64,000 bases of DNA from Triops longicaudatus (lineage: Eukaryota > Arthropoda > Branchiopoda > Notostraca > Triopsidae): NCBI GenBank assembly GCA_022885665.1, contig JAGQDJ010000205.1, positions 23,267 through 87,266 of the forward strand, read 5' to 3'. The notes under the pieces were generated by a model. That model ran no database searches. It worked only from the letters and a program-made list of their open reading frames with translations, and had not been told where the DNA came from. The position numbers and the translations under genes are program-made. How positions within the stretch are numbered: the stretch's first letter is position 1; the number at the start of each line of letters is the position of its first letter. Positions 48,004-60,790 of the stretch are shown piece after piece.

Positions 48004-51000
48004 TTAGTGCATGGCGACAAAAGGTTCTAAACTCGCTGGAACTTCGCCTTTGTACCGGATTCGGTGTGCTACGATAACGCGAGCTGCTAGGCAACGCAGT
48101 GACGTAAACTGTAACGGATTGATGCTGCAGGACTTGATGAGACTTAGCATCGACGAAGGACGTTCACCGTCAGCGTTCCACTGATCGATATGCGCCCCAG
48201 CGTTTAGTAACGCTTCGACGACCTAAAGAACGATTCCCGAGAAATCGTTGAGAAACTGATGGGAATGGATGTTCGCAAGTGAACGAAGGGCATAAAATAG
48301 CGAAGAAAAAATATTTATACAACATTTTTTTATTCCATGTTATATGCTCCTGTGGCGCTCCCGGCGGGAGAGTCCTTGAACAATAATATGGAATCTTTAC
48401 TATTGTAAGAATAATTACATCGAGTTTAAAGTTGGTTGGTCTGCAAGCTACGTGCAAAGCCGTGGACCCTTTATGGTCCAAAGCGCCCACATCAGCTCCG
48501 CAGCTGAGCAGCAGTTTCACGACCTTTACGCTAGGGAAAAAGGAGTTGTTGGCGTCTTCAGCCGCGTAGGCGTTGTTTTTGATGGTATTGGCTTTGGAGA
48601 CGGCCAAATGTAACAGAGATTCGCCATGTGATGTGATGAGGTTGAGACTCATGATACTCCGTATCTAAGACCACATTTAAGAAATCAAAATTCTGCGAAA
48701 AATAAAAATAAATAACCACAAAAAATCGAAGTTTTCCTTAAAAAAAGAAAATGAAATAAAATAACGGCAAAAAGAAACTCAAATATACATAGCAGATTAA
48801 AAATACAAACATGTAGAAAAAGCAGACGACGAAGGATAGAACTTAGTACTTAAAACATATCTCTGTAAATACTAGTCAAAATCAAAAACCAGAAATTATG
48901 CAATTCGTCGTAGCTTATGGTATGTGCTGGGTTAAATTACGGTTTGCCAACACGTGTTACAAGTTACCTGGTAATGGATTTTGTCCGCTTGTCGGTCATC
49001 CATCGGAATTGCGGTTAACAATAGGAACAGGTGGCTTAAACATTTCAGAATGCGGTCAAAATTTTCTTGCTGTTTCCGAAAAACGGGCTGAATTCTCAAC
49101 AACTTCTGACAAGGTTCAAGGTGACTTGCTAACAATCCTACTGTTGCAGCAATATCCTATTAAAAAAAAATAATAAATGAGCAAAAAACGCCCATGAAAC
49201 GTAAAAAAAACGCATACTGAAGAGCAGACCATAAACAAGTATTACAAGAATACTGAAAAAATAAGACTAAAAAATACCTGAAATTTTACTCATTTGTGAA
49301 AAAAGAACACTAAATAGAAATCTAAATAAATAAAATTCAAATTAAAATATTTAAAATAATAAAAATAAATAAAAATTAATGAACATGACAGAAAAGATTA
49401 AAATATTCCTCCTCACTTCAATGTGGAGCTGATTGGCTAAGGTACGCGCCAATTGCTTCTCGTGTAAGTCCAAAAAGAGGCGGACCATGGCTTGGACGGT
49501 GAAGCACGTTTCGTGGAAGAGAATGCTATCTTTTAGAACTCGGAGTTCTAAAGCATAGCGCCATAAATCGATGCATAATTGGTACTGCAAAGCGTCCGCG
49601 TACGCAGCGCCCCGGTACATTAACCGAAAAATGGTATCTTTGTGGGCGGGGCCGAGGACTCGGTGGCAAATGAGCAAGGATTGAATCCGTAATTCATCGA
49701 GATCAAGTGCGATACTTTCCAGTTCCTCCATCGTCTGGAATTCTCTCACGCCCTAAAACATTGGAAATAAAAAAAAAAAAAAATAAAATAAAATAAACAA
49801 AAACTAAATTTCTTCGTCTCTACACTAACTCTAACTAACAAACAACTAAATTTTAAAAAGTAATAACACAATAATCTACCTAAAACTATTGTGACTTAGT
49901 CTTTTTTATGTATAACAACAACGTAGCCTTTCGCCTGTTGCCGTATCCTACATTGACTTTCGGCTAAACAGTAATGGCCCTTTGTCTTACGTACTACTAG
50001 AATAGAGTGGGGAGTTTAAAGCGGGAAAAAGTGGGGAGGTAAAGGTTAAGGGATGATACAAAAGGGGTTGGGAGGCGGTTATACTTAAACGTTTACTAAT
50101 TTACATAAATTTTGATTACTTCGTCCAGGAATATTGATAGCGCTACGAATCTCGAACAATAATAACCTAATTTAACGTTATTTAACTCTTTTAAAAATGT
50201 TCCATTACTCTTGCCATTTTTAATTCAAAATCGCAAAAAAAAAATCCTGCATTCTACGAAAATTTTCTACAAGACGATACCGATATATTTTTTTCAAATT
50301 ATCCTTAAAATGCTTTAGAGAAAAAATACGTTATAACGCTAATTCGATATTCTTTCTTCTTGCAGTGAAACAAAATGAAAAAGAAGTTAAATTCCACGAA
50401 ATCTTCACGTTGTGTGTTGACCTAAGAAAGTGTAACCTAACTAACCTAACCTAATATCACCACCTAGGGGCGAACGTTGGATCTATTTCTGCATTAAATA
50501 TAATCATAAATTTCCCGCGTAAGTCGCACGCGTGCCGTAGCCTTAACTGTCGAAACCAGTTTCGTAACACGTGTTAGCGACGTTACGAAGTCAGTTTAGC
50601 TAACCTGGAAGGCTTTGACAGGTGGCGCTGCCGGTTTCAGGATTGGGTGTTCCGGATCGATTTGCCGGATTTGGACGGCACTGCGCCAGAACTGCAGTGC
50701 CATCTGGATATCGTGGTGGTCATCCAAGAAAGTGCTGCCCATCAACTCTTGTGCTTCGGCTATTCTCTGCATCGAGTACGGAACGGTGCTAATTAGCAGA
50801 TCATAAATGTGGGTGGCACCTTTGAGACACGCTGTCTGCAGCGCATCGTCGCCGTATCGACTTTGGATAAACGGATCCGCATTGTACTGAAGCAACAACT
50901 TGGTCGTCTCTAACCGATGTTCCTAAACAGAAAATATCGTCTTTAAAAACTTTTCTTTTCAGTTTTCTTCCGCAATTTTTCGAGGTCGCAGATTTTCAAG

Positions 51001-54000
51001 AAATTTTTCCAACTTTCACAAATTTTTAGATTCTTTGAATAGCCACTTTTTGAAAACTTTCTATTTTTTACACTCATGAGCTTTTTAAGACTTTTTAGGA
51101 TATTTAGGTTTCACTAGACTCTCAAAGAATACATTTTGTTGAATTTTTTGAGACACTCTTCTAGGGTCTTAAAAATATGTAAGATTTTTTATGAGTTTTA
51201 AGTTTTCACGACTTTTTTAAGGTGACAAACTTTATGGGACAAGTATATTTAAAGGTTTAGGTTGTAATTAGTTTTTGGAAATAATTGATTGTTTTAAAAA
51301 AGTAGTGAGATTAAGTACTATAAAGGTGCAAATTAAGGGAGCATACGAACTTGGATAGCGTAATGCAACGCAGTTTTGTTCTGGATATCAGTGGCATTCA
51401 CTTCGGCTCCGTGCTGTAACAGGAACTCGCATAAAGGAACACTCTGGACTGAGTTAATCAAGCAAGTCCCGCCGTTATAGTTAGGTTTGAGAATATCGGC
51501 GCCGCTTTCAACCAGAAACCTACAGAAAATCAATAAAACTTTGAATTTTGCATTTCATCGTTTTTTTAGTATTTCACAAATAATTTTCGCAGCAACATAG
51601 CAATTAAGTCATCTTTTTCACAAATGAGAAAATGTAAAAAATTGGGTAAAAGAAAATTCGTGATAAGCGAATAGAGTAGTGCAACGTTACGGTACGTTAG
51701 GTGAAGTTAAGTTACGCAAAATGAGATAATCAGCTGGGTTATTTTAAGTAAGGTTGGTGCAGCTTAAATTATGTCACAAGTTAAGTTCAGGTTAAGATAG
51801 TAAAGGCAAAGTTTAGGTTACAGTTAAGATAGGTAGAAGTTATTAAAGTTGGTAAAGTTAGTTAGTATAGGTTACGTTAGTTAAGGCTAGTTATGGTACG
51901 GGTTAATTGAAGTTAGGGAAGATTTCTATCATACGCCTTGTGCTTCTTAGGTTCACTTCGGTTAGATTACGTTAAGTTAGGTTAAATTTCGAAAATTTCC
52001 CGTTAGAGACCCCCGGAACCAAAACAAGCGAATGACAACGCTGTAACTGTAGTGGTAAACTGTGACACAATGTATCCCTCTTTATTACACACTTTTTCGT
52101 TTTCTTTCAAAAAACCTTATTAATCACGACTCGTCTACTTGCACTAAAGCCAAATAAGGCAAAAGTTTCACTCAAAGGATACTGGGGCTCACAGAAAAGT
52201 CCATTTCCCAATGGACTTTTCTGTATAACTGAAAAGTACCTAGGTTAGTTTCTGTAAAGATGGATAAACTAAATCAAAATTAGATTAAGTTAAGGTAATT
52301 TAAGGTCAGCTAGATTAAGTTATGTCAGATAAGGGAAGTTTGCCTGTGTAAAATAATCTTTGGTTAAGGGGTTGTAAGTTATAAGATAGGTTACACCATT
52401 TCACGTTACGTTAAGTTCACACTGTAGGAAAACTTAGGTCACGTTAAATAACGTTACGTTATAAGTTAGGTGAGTTGAAGTTAAATTTGTAGTGTACAAC
52501 AAGACTACTGCAGCTAAGACCCCTAAGTTTCTAAATTAAAAAATACCAATTGCACCATTCAGTGCAATAATTCTTCGTTACAACGAGCCCTCGAGAGCAG
52601 AAAAACTGTTATTTTTTAAATTGCTATATCGGACGCTTTTTCTTTAAGTTCTGGTACACCAGAACCTTAAAATTCGTCTACTATAGCCGACAATTCGTTA
52701 AAACAAGAACCTACCGTAAGTGTAGATTAAGAGCGTCCGCTACAACGAACTTAGACTATATTTGGACTCATTTCTGATTTCTGGAATTTCGTTATGACTA
52801 AACATTACTGCAAATATCTCATAAATGTCAGACATAACGAACTTCGGTTATACTAAAAAATTTAATCCCATGAGATAATTTATAACTTACGGCTAAATAA
52901 GAATAATTCGTTATAACGAGTCTACTATAAATGCACACGAAACGCGTCCAATATAAATAGCGTCGAATGTACCGAACGAAGTTCTATCCCCACGAAATCT
53001 GTCATAACGAACTAAATGCTACATAACAAACAACTCTTTAAAGAAGGTTCTTTATAACAAGACGCTACTCCAAATGTATACTAAAAGCATCAGATATAAC
53101 AAACTTCGGACGTACCGTGCATAATTCTCTTCCCGAACCGTTATAACAAACTATTGGGTAAAAAATAAAAATGTCGCTATAGACAGGTTTACTATAAAAA
53201 TGTGTTACTGTAAACTACACTCCAAGTGTCCGATACAACTTCGGATATCCAGAACAAACTTCTGTTCCCGGAAAGTTCTTTATAACAAACTAATGGCTAA
53301 ATGGCGAACAGTTCGTTTCTGCACACGAAGCTCGTTCGACGTAACGTACTTGACGTATTCGGTATAAATTTATGTATATACGAGATTCTTTACAACGAAC
53401 TAACGTTAAGTAACGAACAGTTCTCCACAAAGAGGTTCGCTATAATTAAATTTTACTGCAAATATACACTAAAACTCTATGTTATAAGGAAAATCGGCTA
53501 CGCCAAACAAATTTTCTGTTCTCTGGGGGTTCGTTATAACGAACTAACGGCTACACGAATAACACAGCGTTACAAATTTGATCGTTATAGAGAAACATTT
53601 CTTCTAATACTAGCAAAAAGGGTCGGATATAAGGAACTTCGAATCTCCTGAAGAATTTTTAATCCACGAAATTTGTTACAATGAACTAACACCTAAAGAG
53701 CGAACAGTTCGTTGCAAAAGTGTATGTTATAACGAGACTACTATGAATGCATCGGAATCACGTCCTATATAACGAACCTCGGCTATTCCGGAACCAATTT
53801 CTGTAACCTAGAGGTTTGCTGTAATGAACCAACGGATAATTAACGAAAAGTAAATATATAAAAAGCGTTCGTTATAAAGAAGTTTTACTGCAAATATATA
53901 GTAAAAGTGTCGAATATAAAGAACTTTCGCTATGCTGAAAAATTTTACCTCACGAGATTCGTTAAAAGGAACTAAATGCTAAAAAACGAACAATTCGTAG

Positions 54001-55721
54001 TAAAAAGGTTCTTTATAACGAGAAGCTACTGTAAATGTACACTGAAAGCTTCCGACATAACGAGCTCCGGATGTACCGTACAAAGTTTTCTTTTCACGAG
54101 ATTCGTTATAACGAACAACGGCTAAATAACGACCATTTCACATTAAAAGGTCATTATAACGCAATGGTACTGTAAGTGTATATTATAAGCGACTAATATA
54201 ACTTGGGATATACCGAACGAGTTTCTATTCCCAGTAGGTTTGTTATAATGATATTCTACCTGTATTTTTAAAAATAAAATTTTATATTAATTAACCGAAA
54301 CGGTATTATTAAATTAATACCTAACAATGTCAAGGTTGGTCATGAAACAAGCGCTCCGTACTGGCGTGGAGCCCGTATCGGACATGCTGTTCACATTGGC
54401 TCCGTGTTGAACGAGGCATTTTACCACGCTCAGTCGTCCCGCGACTGCAGCGCACCATAACGGCGTGACATTGTGGACAGACCGGTCATCGGGCACTTCG
54501 TAACGCCCGCGTTGCTCAACATCCGCGGCGCACGTATCCAGCAAATACTCGACAATCTCCACGTTGCCTTTCTTGCATGCGACGAACAACGGTGCGCAGC
54601 CGTCTTTCATCTTGCAAGCGATTTCTCGACGCTCGTCCCGCTGGAAGCGCTCTAAGCGGTTGCGGATTGAGTAGGATAGCCGCGCACCCGGAGCTGCCAA
54701 CTTGCATTCTTGATACAGTTCCGTGAACAGTGACTCTTTTTGACTGCTTTGGTCCACTTTCCCTGTGAGCCACATCTCCTACAAAATAAAAAAATACAGC
54801 AATAATGACCTAACATTGTTAATACTATATTATTAAAATGAATCATATAAATAATGATACAAATAATAACATAGCAATAATAATCTCAGAAAACAAAGCA
54901 AATAAAACAAAAAAATCGACAAAAAGAAATAAAAAGGGAAAGTACAAAGGCAAACTAACTGAAAAACGAAAATAATAAAGAACTATCTAAATTAACAAAC
55001 TTACAAAAAATAAATGACGCCAGCAAAAAGAAACGTTAAGCAACAATGAAAATTACATTTCAGACTACTCTTTTTACTTTTTATAGTTAGAAATGCAGAG
55101 TTGCTTGGAATTAAAAGAAAGTAACTTAAAAGAGATCTAACCTAGCCTAGTTTAAACTTTAATCAACCTAGTTTTTCCTAACTAAAATTAAAAAATTTTC
55201 CCAATTAATTTACAAACTAGGAAGCACTGGTTTACATTAAGTTAGGTTAATTTGCTAAATTAATCTAATTTAAGGTTGGGTTAGGTAAAATAAAGTTAAA
55301 TTAGGCTGATTCAAGATTAGATTAGGTAAAACTCAATTCGGTTTCAATTAGGTTAGGTTGATTTAAGTTACGTATGATTTGAGTTCACGCAACTTTACAC
55401 AGAAGTGAACACCTTCTCGGTTTACGGCTGTTTTACCTTTCAAATTTATATAAGGTATATTCTTCAGTCTGCTGAATGTTACAAATTCGTGAATTATTAC
55501 GTTTACACTCTGTTGTGTTAAGTGAACACATGTTAGGTTTAAGTTAAACTTACTTTTACTCATAATTGTCGACGAATTTTATCGCGCTAGAAAACGGTTA
55601 GAAGAGAAAAGTTTTTAAAGAATAGTACTCAACAATGAACTCACCTGCACCGTTTGGGCAAACTGTTGAAAAATTCTTGAAGACTTTGCTCTTTGGAGAT
55701 TGTTTAGATGCAAAATATCAC
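48004..55721 (-). CDS. FEM1: FEM-1 ankyrin-repeat substrate receptor (CG6966-type)
   Basis: FEM1 proteins are ankyrin/TPR substrate receptors of CUL2 ubiquitin ligases that read C-terminal degrons. Exons in transcript order: (possible 55774-55941), 55645-55721, 54321-54778, 51351-51519, 50605-50922, 49417-49752, 48968-49105, 48419-48664, 48004-48222. From 54778 down they are all in phase and encode 627 residues. Seen: ankyrin units (DGCAPLFVACKKGNVEIVEY, VTPLWCAAVAGRLSVVKCLV, GSTPVRSACF, NGGTCLINSVQSVPLCEFLL, KTALHYAIQEHRLETTKLLL, GDDALQTACLKGA); the linker ELMGSTFLDDHHD; the TPR-like part (ICHRVLGPAHKDT, MYRGAAYADALQYQLCIDLW); later ankyrin GESLLHLAVSKANTIK and KVVKLLLSCGADV; and a VHL-box-like end LRCLAARVI with LEPFVAMH. 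The N-terminus is unresolved: the first in-frame Met is at 54775. The gene contains the array at 52560-54270. Confidence 0.9.
52191..52224. other. Perfect 15-bp stem, 4-base loop hairpin in FEM1 intron
   Basis: ACAGAAAAGTCCATT at 52191-52205, loop TCCC, and its exact reverse complement at 52210-52224. It lies in the largest FEM1 intron, 330 bases before the tandem array. Role unknown; no terminal duplication seen. Confidence 0.8.
52560..54270. repeat. Tandem array, ~140-bp units with TTCGTTATAACGAA core
   Basis: Recurring landmark TTCGTTATAACGAACTAACG followed by GCTAAA at about 53143, 53275, 53390, 53530, 53672, 53816, 53955 and 54101, giving a period near 140 bases and about eleven to twelve diverged units. 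Inside units, ATATAACGAACTTCGG and ACTGCAAATATACACTAAAA also recur. It ends 50 bases from the FEM1 exon at 54321. Related to the array at 25560-26830. Confidence 0.75.
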
Positions 55722-55941
55722 CTGTGCAACAGAAATAGCAATAAAATAATATTTTCTATTAAATGAAAAACACCTTTCCAATGGATGTAGATCTGACGCG
55801 AAGAGAATAAAAGTTTCCGCAGCTGGTGACTCCGGTAGCGAAAACTTTCCTTTCCTGATTCTTTCTGGAGGAATTTATAAAGGTTCACTACCACGGAACA
55901 AACATCAACACACTTTCGCCATCGTTGTTTGGCCTGCCTTT

Positions 55942-58192
55942 CAGGGAGGAGCCAATGTTATTTTACGATTTTCGAAGAAAAAGGACATTTTCGAGTCGTG
56001 AACGCCACCTACTAGTGAAGTACTAAAACAGGAATTTGCTCCTTTGCGGTGCATGTCTTCTACCCCCCTCGATTCCTAGTTTTGCCAAACCTAACTTAAC
56101 CTAAATAAAACTAACCTAACGTAACTAAACATAACGAAACATAACCTAATTTAACTCATTTTACCAAATTTTAAAAGCATTTAATCCCCCGGGCCTATGA
56201 AAACCGGAGGAAATTTTCATAAGATAAATTTTCAAATCAACGCAAAAGATAGGCCAATTTGGTTAGGTTTATACATGGGTTAGGTCAGTCAGGTCAGGTT
56301 AGATTAGGTCCATATTATATTCGAATGTTTATTTGTAAGTTTCGTAAACTTTTCACAAACAGAAGCGCTTGTGAATCGAGCAATTTCCCTCACATGCTGA
56401 GATCAACTTCATGCAGAGGAGAATCTGTTGTACCGCGTGCAAAAAGTAATAATTATCATAACTTCTAAACGAAAGGTTTCGAACTCTTAAAAAAATACTC
56501 CAAGCTTGTTCTGAAAAAATTGCTCTAAAACGAGCAAAAACTGTTCGAGAAATTATTTAAAGTCTGGCGTCACCGTTTTTGTTTTTTAAAAAAGTAGCTG
56601 TAGCTGCCTGATTTTCTTTTGATAACCTAAAATTATATTAAAAATATTTTTTTGCTCAAGGGATACTGCAGAACAATACAGTAAAAATTCAGGCACCACA
56701 GATCCCACTGTGAATTTGCAGAACACATTGCATTTTCCTGTTTTTAATTCGACTCGTTCTTAAGCTTTCCTATTCCTTAACAGAGACGAAGCTAGTACGT
56801 TCCAATATTGATTGACATCGTAACGGATACTACACTGCTTCGTTGGCTGCAACTGCCTGATATGTTTGCATTAGCTTTAATAGCTAGTAGTTTTACGTTC
56901 AAATGGCTCTTCATTTAGTGTTGTACGAAAACTACAAAAACCGCAAATGTTACAATTGCCGCTACTCTTCTATGCGTGGTACTTGTGAAAATAGCAGTGC
57001 ATTGCTTTAACTTTGGTAACTGAATATAATTATGCTTAACTGGTCAAAAAGTACAAACAATTGTGACTTATTCAAAAGAGCCTTCAAGACGATGGTAGAT
57101 TTCAATGGTGGATTGTAATCGATCTGCTTTTTGTACATTTGGGATGCAGAATGGCTCATTGAAACCCTGTTATAAACGGAACAAAAAGTCTAGGAGTTAA
57201 ATGACTGTTTGAGAAGTAGTAGGACGTTTTATCCGGCTTGTAGACCAATTCATTATAGGCGTGAAGATATATTTCTTTGGGCTACCACTTGTAAAGCCGG
57301 GGAAGTAATTTTGTTCGTTGGTTCAGTTTTTACTTTTGTTCTTCGCCATAAGGACTTGCGTTTTAGCGCTTGAATGAGATGTAATGCAACTTTTGCAAAA
57401 AATCTCGCCCATACGTACTCAATCCAAGCATTTCGAGAGCTAGAGCTCAACTTTATTGTTCGTGCTCTTCCAGCGCCGAAATTTAAATAAAATAACCTAT
57501 ACATTTATTTTCCCTCGAAGATATTGAATTTTACTCACTTGGCAAAAATTTAGTTTGTGTATTTAAAAATGAAATATTAAGAGTCCAGTAAGTTTGGATC
57601 TTGGTTTTTCTTTATAGCTAAGTAAGACGAAACGATTAAGGATTTTTTGGATCGAACATAAACTCTTTGAAGAAAATGGTAAACTATTTTAAGATTTTCC
57701 ATGCATAATGTTAATAACTAATCTTACAGATTATTAGAAAATCATGTCAATACATTTCTTTTACTGGAGCATTTCTGGTAAAAGTCTTGAGTGCTTTTTG
57801 CTTAACCCCCTACTTCTAGTTTCACAGGTTGCAAGGGGGTGAAATCTCCCTTGAAATGATCGATAAGCCTTCGCAATCCTATTCTCGAGGTATTTTACTG
57901 AACTACTCTTATATAACCTCACGTGACTTACTTAGCTTTTTCGATAACTTTCCTAATTAGTCTATGCGTGTGCGCCAGCGTTAGGTTTTGCTACGTTCAG
58001 TTAGCTCAGATTGCGAAAAAGGGTCAGAGGGTGTATATGTGGGAAGGCGGGGAGAGGATTAAAGCCGAAAACTACTAAAACTTGAACTATACCCTAGTAA
58101 ATGCAATCTGGCTTCAGTTTGCCCGATTTGACTAAAAAATTGTTAACAACGCTCTTGATAGTGATTAATGTTCTCTGTGAAATCAGTGCGAA
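55942..58192. other. Intergenic upstream of FEM1
   Basis: Should hold the FEM1 promoter. CCTAAC words occur at 56090-56150 and GTTAGG words at 56255-56310. No recognised exon; a minus-strand 83-residue frame at 57253-57504 is unrecognised and not supported. Confidence 0.4.
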
Positions 58193-58339
58193 CAGGCCCG
58201 TAGTCAGGGGCGTTAGGGGGTTAACCCTCCCCGTCGATTTCTTAATTTTATAATAGAGAACATAGGCCGAAACCTAATGTCCAATAAAACTGTAAATTGA
58301 AACCCCCTACCCTGAACAAAAATCCTGTCTACGTTCCTG
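58193..58339. mobile_element. 147-bp hAT-like MITE with 8-bp target duplication
   Basis: Left end CAGGCCCGTAGTCAGG; reverse complement of the right end CAGGAACGTAGACAGG, 13 of 16 identical. The flanks AGTGCGAA (58185-58192) and AGTACGAG (58340-58347) agree at 6 of 8 positions, as for an aged 8-bp duplication, the hAT signature. There is no coding capacity. Confidence 0.65.
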
Positions 58340-58798
58340 AGTACGAGCATACTTCGTTACGTACAAAATTATTAAATCTCGTACAATATTATCCAGAAAA
58401 TATTTTTCTAAAGGCGAAACCGTTTCGGCGGGGTTAAAACCGTTAATCATCCTGGGTATTGGGATTTCCATATTCATTCATTTGCTTCGTTTTACTTATT
58501 GACCTAATTGTTTTCTTAAACCAGTAAACTGTTTCAAGAAAAACATAACATCTGAAAAGCTTATCAGACTTAAAATCTTAAATGATTTTCGAATATCTGA
58601 AACGTGGAAATATCTTAGATTTTTAGTGTATTTAAGATATTTTAAAACCAGAGAAAAAGGAGTCCAAGACTGTGTGATTTTTACGAAAAAGATCAACTAT
58701 GGCAAGAAAGACTATTTAAACGGCAAGACGGAATAATTTTCTTGCTTTTTTTCTAGCCTAACATTGGGGATTAGCAAGGGCAAGGTTTTGGTATGTAA

Positions 58799-58873
58799 TC
58801 AACGCGCTGCGGATTTGCCAACCACCACGCAGGCAAAGAGCACCAAGAAAGGCGCACCACGTCTGAACTCCAT
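58799..58873 (-). other. Short GC-rich ORF resembling a signal-peptide exon
   Basis: 24 codons from ATG at 58873: MEFRRGAPFLVLFACVVVG followed by KSAAR and a stop. A basic start plus a hydrophobic core is exactly a secretory leader, and the local base composition is much richer in G+C than its surroundings. No clear donor or following exon was found, so it may be the first exon of an unseen minus-strand gene or chance. Confidence 0.25.
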
Positions 58874-59317
58874 TGCAGTCACTAGAACAACAAGCCACGT
58901 GTGGCTGGACGCGCCCTGCGGTAGAGCTGCGAATCGTTGAACGAGCACCCTTTTTCGTTCAATGAAAACGCACTTTCACGGACTTCGTTCAACTGCTGTA
59001 CCAAGTGCTGTAGACAATGCTTAGACTGACGCGGTTTTACCGGTACGGGACGCACATCCCGTAGTCCCCGTTACAGTTAGGTTGTTCAGACTAAGCGTGT
59101 TTCCTTCTACGATGTTTCACTCTCTCGTAAAAGCAGTTACGATGTATTGCAATTCCCTTGAAGGGTCTGGTCAGAAGAGTGATCGGGGAAATTAGAGAGA
59201 AAAGAGGCGCATTCAGTCGAATGAACTTCGGTGCGGCGATTCTTCGTAACGTACAGTTAATCCACATTAAGGGGTAGCTTATCTGCCTACAGAAATTTCC
59301 CAAGTAGCACACCCATA

Positions 59318-59830
59318 CAAATATATGCATATTACACATACGGATGTTTCGTTTTAGACGTACTTTCTAAGAAGTGAATTTTGAGGACATCAACATAGGA
59401 AACTAACGTTTATTAGATCAAGAAAAGTACAGTGAAAATTAACAGTAGACGTCTGTATAATGTAAAGAAAGTGTTGATAAACGTCTATTACACGTGCATA
59501 TTGCCCGTTGTAATACGTAAAATATACGTCTTTATAATATATACATTGTTTATAAGTAGGTACAAGGAATAAAAAATTTAAAATATGCCAAAAGTTGTAG
59601 TACAATGAAAACTAACGCATTTTTGACGTGCCAAAACGGACGAAACTTAAACGTAGCTGATGAACCTTTTCCGAGAGGACATTAGCACGTTTAAAAGACG
59701 TATAATATGCGTAATCTATAGAAGTATTCCGTATATATTTAGACGAATATACTTCGATTGGAAAAGGAGTATTACTTGGATTGCGTGTAATTGCAGTGGA
59801 AGTCCAAGTTCCCGTAAGGAAACACAGGGG
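59318..59830. repeat. Dispersed TAGACGT repeat, copy B (uninterrupted)
   Basis: Homologue of copy A at 42948-43920. It carries the continuous sequence GAGGACATCAACATAGG through AACGTTTATTAGATCAAGAA, where copy A has the TTAA-flanked insertion. It contains several TAGACGTC/ACGTCTA words in both orientations, and no coding capacity. Confidence 0.65.
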
Positions 59831-60721
59831 TTGCTTCGTGGTAGCTAATCACTTTTAAGATTTTGACTTTGTCCACAACCAACTAACTAACTAAGCCTCA
59901 TGTTTACGTCACGGACCGCGATACGATAGCGACTATGGCAACCCCGAGAGAACAAAATTCAGGAACATATTTTAGCTACGTTTTGACCGTAAAAATTTAC
60001 GAAGTAACACCAATCTACTTCATATGCCAATGACTGACAAAAATCGCAGGAAACCACTTAAAGCTACTTTTTGTCACTTATTGTTGGTTCGTGTTAAATA
60101 CTGCTACATGCCGTCATTGTACTATGGCAATATGTTGCAGAATGTAATATAGAGTTATGCGAGAGTTTGCATAACCTAACCTAATAGGAATCAACCTATA
60201 ACTTACCCTAACCTAACTAGCCACACGGGCCTAATATAACGTAATAAAGCCTGCTCTAACCTACAAAACCTGGACTAACTAGGAATTTCTATCCCATTGC
60301 TAAGCTGAGCAGGTGTTAGTTTCCTAGATATTTGCGTAGAAATTCAACATTTTTAGGCTTGTTCTATAGTATTTCTCTTTCCTAAACCTAACTCCTAAGC
60401 GAATTTTCAGAAGACATAAAGATTTGCTTACATCGAGTCAGAAAAAGCGAGCCACGACGCGAAGGACAACTGGAGAACGGAAAGTTTATTGTGGTATTAC
60501 TATCTTTTGAGGTTTTGTAGTGTGGGTCTTTTGTCGATAAAACGGCATCAAAGCTAAATGTTTGGTTTTCTGGTTTTCCTTGTAAATGGAAGTTCAAACG
60601 CGAAAAATAAGACGAGGCATTAGTAATGAACGGGCTTTCAGTGAAACGGACAATTGCACATTGCAGAATTGATGTGCCGTCAAAATTTCTGGTAATGTAA
60701 ATGCTCGTTAAACATCTGCAG
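59831..60721. other. Intergenic with one unrecognised ORF
   Basis: Contains CCTAAC words at 60170-60260 and a minus-strand open frame of 117 codons (60388-60741; includes ENQTFSFDAVLSTKDPHYKT). I recognise no domain in it and see no clear splice context, so it is left unassigned. Confidence 0.35.
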
Positions 60722-60790
60722 AAGTGTAGATTTCTGGACATATTATACTACAGTATAGTGTCCCCGGAAAAGGAAGTATTTTGCAGAGTT
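60722..60790 (+). pseudogene. Sushi-domain fragment related to the 62.7 kb copy
   Basis: Encodes KCRFLDILYYSIVSPEKEVF, closely matching KCGFPDEPYNSIVSPRKEVY in the exon at 62779-62973, including a near-identical stretch AGTATAGTGTCCCCG. The match stops after about 25 codons, and neither the remaining Cys residues nor the exon donor are present. It is a truncated duplicate. Confidence 0.6.

Noticed and set aside
48898..49173. 91-codon plus-strand frame
   Set aside because: It is antisense to the FEM1 exon at 48968-49105, which is in phase with its neighbours.
59041..59066. Small TACGGGA..TCCCGTA hairpin
   Set aside because: A 7-bp stem is expected by chance in a 64-kb window; no supporting context.
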